Of a DNA stretch of 64,000 nt, positions 12,480-26,504 are shown piece by piece. The translations under genes were made by a program, and so were the position numbers. Location: NCBI GenBank assembly GCA_030674155.1, contig CM060320.1:18327369-18391368 (forward strand). Reading direction: 5' to 3'. Numbering within the stretch: position 1 is the first letter of the stretch; each line of letters starts with the position of its first letter. The notes beneath the pieces are model-generated. The model was not told the DNA's origin. It made no database searches and worked only from the letters and a program-made list of their open reading frames with translations. Source of the DNA: Stramonita haemastoma. Lineage: Eukaryota; Mollusca; Gastropoda; Neogastropoda; Muricidae.

Positions 12480-13760
12480 TCAGGTGAATTAAAGAGATGA
12501 GATTGAATTAAGGAGCTGGTCTGAAAGGGATTATGAAGGTGTGTGTATCTATCCTCAGAACTGGATTAGAAAGATAGGTTGTTGTGGATGAGGGAGCTGG
12601 GTTGTGATGGGTTGGAGAGGTTGGGATTGTATGGATTAAGAATGACTCTTGTTGAATATAGAGATATATAGTAGTGCATTAGAGAGATGGGTTGTAATAG
12701 AGTAGACGGATTGGTTATAGTGGATTTGAGATGTATGTTGTAGTGGATTAAAAAGTATGAATTAGACAGATTGGTTATTGTGGATTAGCGAGAACCATTG
12801 TAGTGGATTAGACAGTTGGGTGTATGGTAGATTAGCGATACCTGTTTTAGTGGATTAGAGAGATGGATTGAAGTGGATTAGAGCGTGGATTATGGTAAAA
12901 CAGAGAGATGGGTTGTTGAAGTTTAAAGAGATGAATTAACGAGTATTGGCCCAGTGAACTGCGGTGGATTATCAAGGTAAGATAAAGTGGATCATAGAAA
13001 CAGACTGGAGTGGGTTTATCGTCATCAGTCCCAGATGGTTGTCAGTGGGACACGAGGGACCAGCTGGTCGATAGTTTTCCCCAGGTTGGTCTGTCTTCAG
13101 CAACAAGACAGACCAACACAGCCGTGTCAAGGCCTTCCAATCTCTGGTGTTCTGCGTCCAGCTCATCTGTCTGCCCTGGGTCCCCCTCTCTCAAGTGTCT
13201 TTGGGAGAAGGAAGAGATAGATTGGGTACAAGATTGAACTGATGGACTGAACTTGATAAGGGAATGGATTAGAGACGGAAGCTGAAGTTGGTTGCAGAGG
13301 TGGGCTGACCTGAATTAGAGTAGTAGGAGACTGGAGTGGTTTAGTTAGGGGAGTTGGGGGGGGGCTGGAGTGGAGTTGGGAAAATGAATGGGGTGGGTCT
13401 GGTAGGGTGACTAGAATGGATTTTTTTTTTTTTGGGGGGGGGGGCTGGAGTTGAATAGGAAGAGGGATAGGGTGCATTAGGGAGAGGGACTGAAGTTGGT
13501 TAGGTGACTGGATGGGGAGAAATTTTAAAAAGGTGACTGGATGGGAGTGGATTAGAAAGGGAGTGGATTGTGGAAGGGAACTGGAGTGACCTTGGCAAAC
13601 AAGAGTGACTGGAGGAGAAAGGGAGCTGAAACCGACTGAGAAGAAAGGGATGATGATGAAGTGAATGTAGGGCGTGGGACTGGAGTGGCTACAGGATAAA
13701 GCATAAGAATTTATTGAAGGTGATAATGCTATCGAACTAGACTGGTAAAGGAAAAATAAA
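12480..13760 (+). repeat. Degenerate tandem array based on GTGGATTAGAGAGATGGGTT
   Basis: Variants of GGATTAG(A)GAGATGGGTTG and of CTGGAGTGGATTAG recur every 20-30 bp from about 12480 to 12985 and again from about 13225 to 13700. Units have diverged by substitutions and small indels, so this is an old minisatellite. A unique insert of about 240 bp with a perfect hairpin (13085-13117) separates the two halves. A minus-strand ORF across 13163-13780 is an artefact of this purine-rich composition. Confidence 0.7.
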
Positions 13761-14501
13761 CCTAGGATGGCGTAGAACAACTAGTGTAGACTAAAAAAAT
13801 AAGTTGAAGCAATGGGCATCAATCGATTGCAGACTACAGAAGAAGATAGATAAACGGACAGGCATATTAGAGTGGATCCGGATAGTGAGACGAACTGAGC
13901 ATTGGATGGTTAAAATTGTGTCACTAAACTTGCTCTCCTGCAAGGTCTTGACAGGCTGGTGGGTATTGCAGGCAATAAAACGAATCAGCTTTTTGGAGCG
14001 GGTGGCTTAATGCTTCTTCAGACTAAGTAGTGTCATCTGGAGTCGCCTCTACAGCTGGGCATTGTGCACTTCACGTGCCTCGTTCTTTGTCTGCATGGTG
14101 CCTGTCACAAAGTATGTTGCTGTATGATATCCTTTTAGCCAGTAGTCTGCGATGTTTGTTGGTAGGCCAAAACAATGGTTAACCATTCAGGTAGTGGTGG
14201 TGGTTGCGCTGCTGCTGCTGCTGCTGATGTTGATGCTGTTGTTGTTGTTGTTGTTAATTGATTGAAAGGTGTAGAAAATGGAAGAGGGATAAATAAAATA
14301 ACAGGAAAAAGTCAAGTGGCATTACATTGTATCTGCTGTTGTATGTCCAAGTTGTTGGAGCATCAGTTCAGAGGATAGAAAACACAGACATGCCCTCTAT
14401 ACTTGCTCTGATTGTATTGCTATGATCTCCACAGTCTTTGCCTGGGTGTTTTCCTCTGCTGTAATTATTTTATGAAAACAAGTGCGGTGAAATTACCCCA
14501 G

Positions 14502-15463
<962 letters not shown>

Positions 15464-16072
15464 GAGTAAAAAAAAAACAAAAAAAGGTGGGGGAGAGAAA
15501 AGGGAGCAACAATAAGGTGCGCAAAGGGGAAGACGGGAGAAAAAAAGAAAGAAAAAAGAACTCCGGACGACAATCTGTTGTGAAGGCACAAGGGAGAGAA
15601 GAAAGGGAACGCTGACGCTGGAAGATGGCTGCTGGTGAGTTGTGTATGCAAACCGAGTTGCGCGCAGCGGAACCGAATTATCGGGGCGCCTGTTTAGTAT
15701 TCCGGTGCTGGCTCTTCATTTGGCTGAATGGCCAGTTTGCAGGGTTGGGGGAGGGAGGGGGGGGACGTCCATACCCACATTGGCCGGGGCCACTGGACGT
15801 CGTCGTCATCTTCCCCTTGCAACCTTAAGTAAAGCCCCTGCACAACAACACAACAGCCCGAGGCATGGGCAATGCATGTTGTCCCTTCCATTTGCACAAT
15901 GCGTCTTGACGATATATTTATGTGGGGCATTGTTGGGTAAAGCTGTAGTTTTGCAACTCCTGGAAAGTTTCTTGCTGGGGTAGAGAAATGGTGTAAGTGT
16001 ACACACAAGACTGAAAATTAAGATTCCGAATTTGAAAAAAAAATGTTAACTAAGACTTTGAAGAACGAACCG

Positions 16073-16184
<112 letters not shown>

Positions 16185-16526
16185 ATAATATTTATGTGAA
16201 ATATATGTAAATGTGTATATATATATGTGTATATATATGTGTGTGTGTGTGTGTTTATAGATATAAATATCACACTAAGACACATACACACACACATATA
16301 CATACACATACACACACGCATCGAGCATTAACTGCATTTAAATGTCCAAAGTTGTAAGTCCGCTTATCTGATAAGATCACTGTATCCATTCAAACATGTA
16401 AAGAAGGGCATACTGTCGTTGAATGTGGTTTTTCATAAAAAATAAAGACAACACAAGTGCAAAAGTAGGGCTGTAAATACACAGCGCGAAGAGAGACGAG
16501 CCTAAATGATTAATTACTTCCTAAAC

Positions 16527-16527
<1 letters not shown>

Positions 16528-16588
<61 letters not shown>

Positions 16589-16782
16589 ATATATCTATAT
16601 ATGAATATGTTAAAATTCCCAACATTAGTATGTGTTGCGGTTGAAGACATGTTTTTTAATTGCCAGGTAACAAGATTTAAACACGGTTTTTACCGTGTTT
16701 TGGACTGAAAAAAACACCATGTGTAAACACCAATACCTTAGTGATATAAGTCTAGTTAAATACCAGCACTTGAACAACGTAG

Positions 16783-16860
<78 letters not shown>
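16528..16860. repeat. (TA)n-(GA)n tract and a second (GA)n tract
   Basis: A TA run (16528-16548) passes directly into GA units (16549-16585). A second run of about 38 GA units lies at 16784-16859. These are among the few tracts in this intron with the purine strand on +. Confidence 0.95.
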
Positions 16861-16863
<3 letters not shown>

Positions 16864-17654
16864 CTAAACACAATCCCAGGCCTTATCTTCTGAACCTCCT
16901 GAGACCAACACTCCACAACAATTTGTGCACCAAAGGCTCTCACGACGCTTACAAAAAGAAAGAAAGAGAGAAAGAAAGAAAATAGAAGGAGAAAAGAACG
17001 AACGAAATAAACACAAAGAGAACGGAAGATAGGAAGCAGAAGAAACGATAAGAAGAAAAAAGTTTCTGTCTTGATTGTGCCTACTAAATTAGAGTTTCTC
17101 CTCTCTCTTCACGTCTCTCCGTGCAGTTGGAGGGTGGGGGGGGTTGGAAGAAGTGAAAAGGGAGGAGGGGGGAACCCACAACCCCAGGTAAGGGGCCAGT
17201 AAAACCGTGTTCAGGTTATCTCGTCTTTGACTTGGAAGAAAATGGGATGGTGGTAAGGAAAGTGTGGCAGCAGCCTCACCTGATTGCGAGCAGGGAAGCA
17301 ATGTAACCAGATTTAGTTCCCTGTCCTACATTCCCTGACTCGTGTACGCAAAGTGTTCCCTCTTTCCTTTGACCATCTTCTCCTACACATCCGTGAATAG
17401 CACACGCAAGATGTTGGTTATCAAGAATGATTCGATAGTAACAGCGACACCAGAGATAGCAGCAGCTGTAGCACCATTCTAGCAGTAATAGTAGGAGTAG
17501 TAGTACTTATAGTGTTTATAGTGGAAGTCGTGATAATAGTTACAGTATCAAAAAGAGGAATACTGGTAATGGCAGTAGTGGTTCTGTGGCGATGGTCATG
17601 AATTGCTGTTGCGTGAAAGCAGCTCCTTGGCACTGAATTAGATGAAAGAGAAAT

Positions 17655-17700
17655 AGGAGAGAGAGGGGGGAGTAGAGAGAGAGAGAGAGAGAGAGAGGAG

Positions 17701-17746
<46 letters not shown>

Positions 17747-17750
17747 AGCT
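17655..17750. repeat. (GA)n microsatellite, interrupted
   Basis: GA units with GGAGGA and GGGG interruptions, purine on the + strand, opposite in orientation to most neighbours. Confidence 0.94.
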
Positions 17751-18900
17751 GGAAAGGTCGTTGCTGACAATATGCTGACCAGGAAAGGAGAACTATGGCA
17801 GGCATAGTTTATTGATTGTGTTTGTGTGTTGCTACAAAGTGTGTCTTCACCAGCTGAGAAAATGGTTTTAATGAAGAAGAGCTGAAGAATGCTGGGTAGA
17901 CAAATAGGATGCAATGAACAGTCTGACCATCATCCAAGCTGTGTACAATTTGCTACTGTTTGGCTTATGAAAGGAACACACTGCCTGCTACGTGTTCGTG
18001 TTTTGTCCGCAATAAAAGGCAGCTAGGAACACCTCTCGAAACTCATCCATCCCCACCCCATTCACTTTGTTTTCCTTTGTTTTATGTTTGTTCGTGTGTT
18101 TGCTTGTCTGTTTTCTTGATGTTGGGGTGAACTCCCCTTGTATTTACCATATAATTATTAAATGTGTTGGTCTGAGTATAATTTAAGACCATAAATCATT
18201 TGAACATGACATATGAACATTTAGTATAATGAGTCTAACTTTGCAGTTTTATTCATGTGTCTGAACTAATGTGTGTTTGTGTGTGTGCGTGCGTGCGCGC
18301 GCATGTGTGTGTGTTACTTTAAACGTTGAGATTTTCTGGGAAATTAATAACTTGTGTATGTTATTATATAGAAAAATTATAAGAAATTGGTGGAGACGGA
18401 TTGTGATGAGTTTTAAAGGAAGGGAGGGACTCCAAAACTCGCTGGCAAAAAATACACCATAACCATGCCTTCTCTAGAAAGAACTTGTTGATAAAGATAA
18501 ATCACCAGTAGCGTAAAGATAGCCATTCTATGTAATTATGCCAGAGTAAGAAATTGTTTGTAAGAAATATGATCATACAGTTTTGAATCGGTTTAATTAC
18601 TTAATATGAAATAAAGACAAGTACTTTGAAAGGGAAGTAACACACTGATTGAAAAATAAGGAGAAAGAAGAAAGAGATGAGTTGTGGATAGATGAAGAGC
18701 GGAAGCATGTTTTCTTGAAGGAGGCTTCTTCTATGGGGATCCTCTGCTCTAGAGCTAGCTGTGTTTTTTTTTGTTTTCTGTGTCATCAGGATTCCTGAAG
18801 ACATATACTATAGGCACGGTGTAGAGCTGACCAAGTCTGTTACTGTAACACTCTTTGGTTTTTAATATGCTATAGAGATTGTTTGTATTATAGGACTCTG

Positions 18901-19065
<165 letters not shown>

Positions 19066-19374
19066 TCTGATAAGGAGAGCCCTTTTTATTTTGATCATGT
19101 TTTACCTGACGGGTTAAAACTGTGCCTGGTGGGTAGGGGTTGTGTAGAATGAGGTAGAATTCTGCAAGATAGGTTTCTGTTGTATCTAGTGGTTCAGATT
19201 GAGATGAAAGGGCTGGGGTTGTTTGTGTTGATGTACGTGTTGACAGTTATTCTGATAGGTTATGTTTTGAGTTGGGTAATGATATGGCTTGGGATGTGTA
19301 AAATAGATGGGTTGTATCAACGGGTACTGCGATGTGTACGTTGGGCTGACACTACATGTTTGGTTAGATTGTAG

Positions 19375-19480
19375 TAGTAGTAGGCACCCATCAGTCTCGA
19401 AGACTATGGGGTTGCGCTCTAGTCTTTAGAGCGCAAAGTCTGGGTAAGTAAGTATGGAGGGCAAACTGTTACCCATGCAG
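19375..19480 (-). mobile_element. Probable retroelement 3' end with a trinucleotide tail
   Basis: A short TAG repeat (19371-19382) abuts GGCACCCATCAGTCTCGAAG and ACTATGGGGTTGCGCTCT. Read on the minus strand this would be an element end with a (CTA)n tail. An internal GCGCTCTAGTCTTTAGAGCGC is an inverted repeat with a GCGCTCTA stem. No coding part is visible, so the assignment rests on the tail and hairpin only. Confidence 0.35.
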
Positions 19481-19856
19481 CAGACACCCCCCCCTCCCTC
19501 CTCTCCACCCACTGAATGATTATTGGTTAGGTTGTAGTTGTCTGATAACTAAGGTGTGGGGGCGTTGTGGCAGGGTGGTTTGAAGCAGACTGCAGTGTCT
19601 GGGCTGTTCATGTTACAAGGCCGGATTCCCGGTTCCGTCGGGTGGATATGCCGCGCCAGCATACGTGCTAATCTTGTTTACACCACAAGACATGCAAACA
19701 TCCAAATACAAACGTAAAATCCCTAAAATGAGGGGTGCAAATCTCTTGGCTTCTCCGGCATTCAAGGGATTATGGATTCACGAAAATAGCTTGGCTGCAC
19801 TCTGCACTCAAACGAAGTTCTAGAGCACTGGCAGCCCGCTATTTCACACAAACATG

Positions 19857-19899
19857 CGTGCGCATACGCACGCACGCACGCGCACGACTACCACGCACG

Positions 19900-19985
<86 letters not shown>
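19857..19985. repeat. (CA)n microsatellite with CGCA lead-in
   Basis: GCGCACGCACG units change into more than 40 CA units ending at 19985. Confidence 0.96.
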
Positions 19986-19986
<1 letters not shown>

Positions 19987-20095
19987 CTAACACGTAGCAA
20001 ACGACTGGAACCTAAAATTTGCTGGTTACTGTTATGCGCATTCGAGATGTGGCTGATGAATACTTGAAATAGCAAGGAGTGGGAGTATATAGTAC

Positions 20096-20317
20096 CATCT
20101 TTTTCTTATTAGCTTTTATTTCGAGGATAATGGAATAAGCAATCATGTACTTTTCTACATCTAGTCCCCGTGTGAATGAAGTTTTGTAAATTTTGTCATC
20201 CATTCCCACCGGCACACAATGGCCTACTCTTTGAAAAAGCGGGTATGGTTTTAACGTGTGCGGAAGATGTTCTGTGTGTTTGCACACGGAACCTCGGTAT
20301 ATAGTCTCATCCGAAGG

Positions 20318-20318
<1 letters not shown>
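20096..20318 (-). mobile_element. tRNA-type SINE, 3' part, minus strand
   Basis: Read on the minus strand, this matches the body of the SINE that is nearly complete at 55229-55560: the TCTCATC / ATAGTCTCATCCGAA region, the GTTTGCACACGGAACCTCGG block, CACCGGCACACAATGGCCTACTC and the terminal hairpin (degenerate, AAGCAATCATGTACTT on +). The tRNA-like head is missing or replaced by the (GT)n run at 20319-20360. It is an older copy than those at 53-61 kb, judged by the mismatches. Confidence 0.75.
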
Positions 20319-20350
<32 letters not shown>

Positions 20351-20654
20351 TGTGTGTGATGAGGAGAGAGAGAGGGGGGAGATGAGTTTTTGAAGAGATA
20401 ATGCTGTTGTCATTGTTGCTGCTGCAACTGTAGCTACTACTGTTGTCATTACTATTATTAATTTTTATTTCGTCTACCACCACCAATAATACCACCACAA
20501 CCCATTCGCTACCTCAACCTGCCAACGTTGTTGCTGCTGATGCTGATGCTGCTACTTCCATTACATTTTTTCCGACTGTCTTTCAATCAACTTGTTAAAC
20601 GTACTTTATCGTCTCCGTTATGGCATATTCCCCTTCCCGTGTCTTGATTCATTT

Positions 20655-20960
20655 TCTTCTTCTTCTTTTTTTTTTCCTTCTTTTTTTTTCCCCCTTCCCC
20701 CTTTCTCTCCTCCTCTCTTCTCCTCCTCCTCTCCTCCTCCTCCTCCCCCTCCTCCCTTCCTTCTTCTTCTTCTTCTTCTTCTTCTTCTTCTTCTTCTTCT
20801 TCTTCTCTTCTTCTTCTTCTTCTTCTCCTTCTCTTCTTCTTTCTTCTCTCTTCTCACTCTCTGCTCCTCTCTCCTCCTCTCCTCCTCCTTTTCTCCTCCT
20901 CTTTTTTCTCTTCCTCCTCTTTTCTTCTCCTCCTCTTTCTTCTCCTCCTCTTTCCTTTTT
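20655..20960. repeat. (CTT)n / (CTCCTC)n pyrimidine tract
   Basis: About 300 bp almost entirely C and T. The core is about 20 perfect CTT/TTC units (20760-20827), flanked by CTCCTC and TTTTTCC variants. The long reading frames here only encode strings of Ser, Leu and Phe. Confidence 0.95.
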
Positions 20961-21298
20961 TTTTCTATCCCGATCTATTTTTAGAGTCTCACAAAGAATG
21001 AAATAAAACAGTGACACGTGACTTCGCCTAAAGTTACTGTAATGACCGGTTGATGAGGACGCAAACAGACAAGAGGGGAGAAAAAAAAAGCATGACATAG
21101 AAAACAACAAAAAACAACAACATATAGATAAGACGGAAGGAGAACATAATAGTCGGTGCTCACAACACGGTTAGTCGTCGAAGATAGCCTAGCGAACTTG
21201 GCGCACCTCTCGTGCCTGCTTTTCTCATCGCAGCTGAAAAGAACAGTACTGTCTAAAAGAAGTTAAGGTCTCCTGTGGAATGTTTCTGAAAGTTGGGA

Positions 21299-21948
<650 letters not shown>

Positions 21949-23067
21949 TGTATCTGTGTGTGTGTTACAAAATCTCTTGATTCTGTTCCTAAAACACCGT
22001 TCTCTTTGCAGTTCCTTTCATAATTGTCGTATTGCTGCTATACTGGCAGTTCGATCAGTTTATGGGTTAGATGGGGGGATGTCTTTTTTTATTCAATGAA
22101 AATAAATTGCAGTAATGATCGACTAGCTAGAAGGTCCTGATCAGAGAGAAGCAAGTAGCGCAGAAAGTCATGCTTCACCCGCAGTCATTGTTTTGAAAGG
22201 TGAAATTCTGGTCAGCTCTTTCAGAAACGGTAATGCATACCAAATGGACTGAGTAATTTATCTGGCACATTTTCTGTGATCATTCTATCATCCTAGTCAT
22301 TAGAGGGCTGTAGTGTGTTTCGGTCATCGACATAATTGTCTTCCATATCGTTGTTAACATCTATCGTTGCATAAGTGAATAATTATGATAGTCTGATTAA
22401 TTATGCCTACAGTCCATGGTGTTTACACCTCCCCCCCCCCCCCTTCCCTTATTCTCCGTGGTCGTTATTGTTTCTGTCTGTGGGACAAGTTCATGTCCCC
22501 TGCCTGCCATACAGGGAGAAGGACAGGCAGTACTAGATCCAACACAGGGGTTGTTGAGTACAGAGAGGCCTAGAGCTGTGTGCCAGATTGTCTCGCCATT
22601 CTCCATTCACTTCGTGTGCCGGTTTGGGCACACATGTGTGCGTGTGTTTGCGCAAACGCACGCGCGCACAAACACACGGCGCACAGACAGAAAGGTTTAT
22701 GAGGAATGGGTGGGGAGGTAAAGATAAGGGGCAAGCCGGGTGCTTTCAGTTTCCGATCTGTCTGCTTCATTTCTGTAATAAACCTAATCTTCAGATTGGT
22801 GATCCTGGCAACGTTTGCTTTGATGTCAGGAAATAGAGACTGCCAAGAAAAAGGAATTATTTTGATGTTTTTCAACATTGACAATCAGGGCCAGGTTGAT
22901 GGGGGGAAGAACTGACGTGGCTAAACCAAACAGGCATAGCCACCACACACATTCCTTGAGATCTGGGAGTAATAGCAAGGAAACGAAATGTTTAGTATCT
23001 ATTTTCCTATTCTGTTTTTTTTTCTTTCATTTTGGGCGTTGTTGGTCTTGGGTTTTATCTGTTTTAG

Positions 23068-23090
23068 TTGGGGGGGGGGGGGGGGGGGGG
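23068..23090. repeat. Poly-G run of about 23 bases
   Basis: One of the longest mononucleotide runs in the window. As G on the transcribed-sense strand, it could form a quadruplex. Run length is likely to be imprecise. Confidence 0.9.
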
Positions 23091-24981
23091 TAGCAAGTAC
23101 ATGATTTTCCTTGCTGATTTCAAACTTGCAAGACAATGGACAGTTTCAGTTGCCCTCCATATTCTTCTCAGTGTTCAGCCATTCTCTGATAACTCCACGT
23201 GTGGACTGAACCTATAAAATCCGAAGTTGAGGACTGTTTTCTGTGTCTTGATAACCCTTCATAATCCTTGTCCTTTGCCTTGAAATGGACACAAGTGCCC
23301 ATTCAGTTCACTCCTTGGTGATGCTGACAGACACCTTTCTTGCTGCCTCGTGCAGTGTTTTCTAACCAGGTCTTTACAGGCTGTCAGAAATGCGATGATT
23401 GTCAGCAGTCTGCAAAAGGACTAATGACTGCCCCAAGCTACACAGAGTTCAGTTACTAGCAAGCTTTTACCAGTGGTTGTAGTATTCCAGTTATGTCTTG
23501 GGTTTTTTTCCCTCAAATTATAATGATCGCATAGCTTTTCTTAAAATGCCATGCCTTTTTCTGTTTTAGAACTTGTTTAAAGACTTCTCATGCTGTCTTT
23601 TATGTTTTTGGACAACTAAACGTTCTGTATATTCTGTTACTCTCTGACTCACTGCTAGACAATGTGTTCCCATTACCCCTGATTTTCTCATCAATAACGA
23701 TTATTGCCATTGCCCCTAAAAGTGTCATTTTGTTCATAGCCCAGCCTATATCAGTGGCCATACCAGCTCACGAGTTTCGGACGGATTACACTATGATTTG
23801 TTTGATTTTTAATGTTACGTTATCCTATATCTCACCATGCAACATAAAAAAGTGTTGTAATCCCCATAGTGGACAAGTTATCCTCCTCCTGCCAAGCTTT
23901 GTGTCCATGAGCAAGACACCACGCCACGCCACCCTCTAGAAATACCCGAGACAAAGGGGGTAGGTAAGAGTGGCAGGACGGGGTCCTCACACCGACTGTG
24001 CTGTGCCGTGCTGTGCTGATTGAGTTTGGCACAGGGTAATTGTTTCCTTAGGGCGCCATTCTGCTGGGCTAGCTCGTCTTTCTCCGATGCTCCTCTTTTC
24101 TTCAGACTGCCCGCTTTTTATGGCGCCAACAAAACCAGATCCGCACTGGAACACTGGCTTTGGGCACCCAGCTTTTGTGGAGGGAAGGAGACCCACCGGT
24201 CACGGGGCTTTATGCCTGCCGTTTTATGGCGCCGTTACGGCAAATCTGCGCCTGTGGCTTCCTCACATATACAGTGCAATATTCGTCTGAACAAAAACAA
24301 ACAACAAACTCCTCTCCCTCTCTTTTTTTTAAACCGCCAAATAACAATAACAACAAAAAAAAAAAGAAACAAAAACTGGGGCTTAATGCATGTCTTTTAT
24401 CCGAGCTTTTGCTCTGCGTTTTACAGCGTTCTTAGTGACGGTTCATCTTCAGAGCGTGGCGAATAACCAGGTTGTGCGTGTCGACGTTTCTCTTGACGAT
24501 GGCCTCTGGCTGTGCTTGGGGGATGTGCAGGGAGGGCAATGAAAGGATGAAAGACGTCGTGCAAGGGTGAGATGAAGTTGGATATAGTGGGAACAGGGAT
24601 ATTCTGGCCACCCCGGAGTGATGATCCGCAAGTTCTGGATGCTGAATTTTACTTTGTGCAGCACACTTTGTGTGTAAACGGACTAGCCAATGTCGTTTAC
24701 GTTGCCGGCTTATTGCCGCAGCCCGTGGACCAGTAGGCAGTGTGGCGATTGACGTTGTGGTTGTTCACCGTGCTTGTGGAAAGGGAGAAATTCAGGGGGA
24801 GGGAATTGCACGAAGTTTGTCTCCTTCGTTCTGTAGATTGAAGCAATGCTGATCGAGGTTGTGACGGTTTGGTACGATTGACTGACCACTCCGTGTGTCT
24901 GTTCGAAAATACAGTAAACTCTCTCTTCTAGAAAGTAGCGTTATACCAGCAACACAGCAACAGAACAATTCGGAGAGAGAA

Positions 24982-25085
24982 TGAATGAATGAATGATCTT
25001 TATTTTTCAAGGGTTACAGAGTAAGCATTACATACTATTTTTTTCATCCGGCCCTTGCCCTGATCAGGGAATAAAGCTAAGAAAT
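24982..25085 (-). mobile_element. Retroelement 3' end with ATTC tail, minus strand
   Basis: On the minus strand, GGGC..GGATGAAAAA, ATAGT, a CTTA..CTGT segment and ACCCTTGAAAAATAAAGATC lead to a tail of four ATTC units. The segment at 55975-56050 on the + strand has the same order of motifs ending in AATAAAGATCATT with a TTGAC tail. The shared order supports a common retroelement family. Only the terminus is present. Confidence 0.55.
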
Positions 25086-26057
25086 CCCCTCCCTACCCCT
25101 ATATACCAGCATCACCACTAACAGCAGTTCAACCAATAGAGAGAGAGAGAGAAGGGAGGGGGGAGGGAGGGATGGCTGTGTTGGCTGATTGTTAAAGGTT
25201 AGTTAGTGGTCCACTCTGCGCATTCTCTGCACTCAGAAGTTACCGACAGTGAGATTTTTTTCGTCTTCAGATCATCGTCGAGGCACCTCAAGTTATGCTA
25301 AACGCTTCGTGGTTTTCCTCTCTTACTCTAGCAATTTGTTTTCTTCGAATATTGCCGGCGCGGTTCTTTCTTTTCTGTAGCTTACCCGATTTTTGCTAAT
25401 GTACTTGTATGTCATTAGTATAAGAAAACTGCTGTTTCTGATCGCTGTGGGTTGTTTTCTTAGTGTTGTTTTTTTTCTTATGTTGTGTTCATGAGCCGTT
25501 CAGTGCGTTTATCTAATATTACCTTGTTATGCCAAAGACGTGTGCAGAACCCGTACCACTGAGAGGATTTAGTCACCTTTTTCCAAGGTACTGCTGACAC
25601 TACACCTGAGGAAACTGTTTAAGTCCCTCCTTGCCCCAGGTAATTGCCAACTCTGGAAATCACTTTAGACAGGCGGACAGCAGATTTCCTGGGTTATAAC
25701 TTTACTGAGCAGTTTCCTATCAGATCATCTCTATGATGAGGATAAGACGTTTGTGGTAGGCTGAGTTATGATAGGGGTTGAACTGAGAGTTTTCAGGCCT
25801 GCAAAGTTAGAACTGTGCATCCACCCGCCATCTTAAACAAGATGGCAGATACTGGCATGGCATGTGCTGTGGGGGGCCTTAAAGGTCTGACCGGCCATTC
25901 GTCATTAGCGAATTAAAAGCGGTCGCCGGTATAAGGGAGCCGTTTACCTCCTGCAGACGATAAATCAGGATAAGTGATTGTCAGAAGCATTACTAGCATT
26001 ATAATCGTCGTTAACATCATAATTATCCCCATAATTGTTCGATAATGTTCTAATATT

Positions 26058-26080
26058 CTCTCTCTCCTCTCTCTCTCTCT

Positions 26081-26169
<89 letters not shown>

Positions 26170-26448
26170 TCACAAAGCAATTGGCCATGTAAAGGTTCTC
26201 TTACACAATTAAAATGCTGTCGAAGCAGTCAGTCTCACTTCATACCAGCCGGTGTAGTTTTTAAAAAAAATTGTGGGGGAAGTTTGAAGTGAGGAAGGCT
26301 TTAAAAAAAAAAAAAAGGATAATAACGTATGTAAAATGCATTAAGGGGGTAAAAACGGCCTCTAAAGTTTCGCTTTGCGAATAGTGCGGACTCTTTGTAG
26401 CTCTCCAGTGAGTCGTTAGCACTCGGGTGGCCTCCCCTCCTCTCTCTC

Positions 26449-26502
<54 letters not shown>
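26058..26502. repeat. (CT)n microsatellites
   Basis: CT arrays lie at 26058-26166 and 26438-26502, with unique DNA between them that contains poly-A runs (26262, 26303). Confidence 0.95.

Positions 26503-26504
<2 letters not shown>

Noticed and set aside
24115..24235. Two TTTTATGGCGCC segments as an inverted or terminal repeat
   Set aside because: They are short direct copies without further flanking similarity, and probably coincidence.
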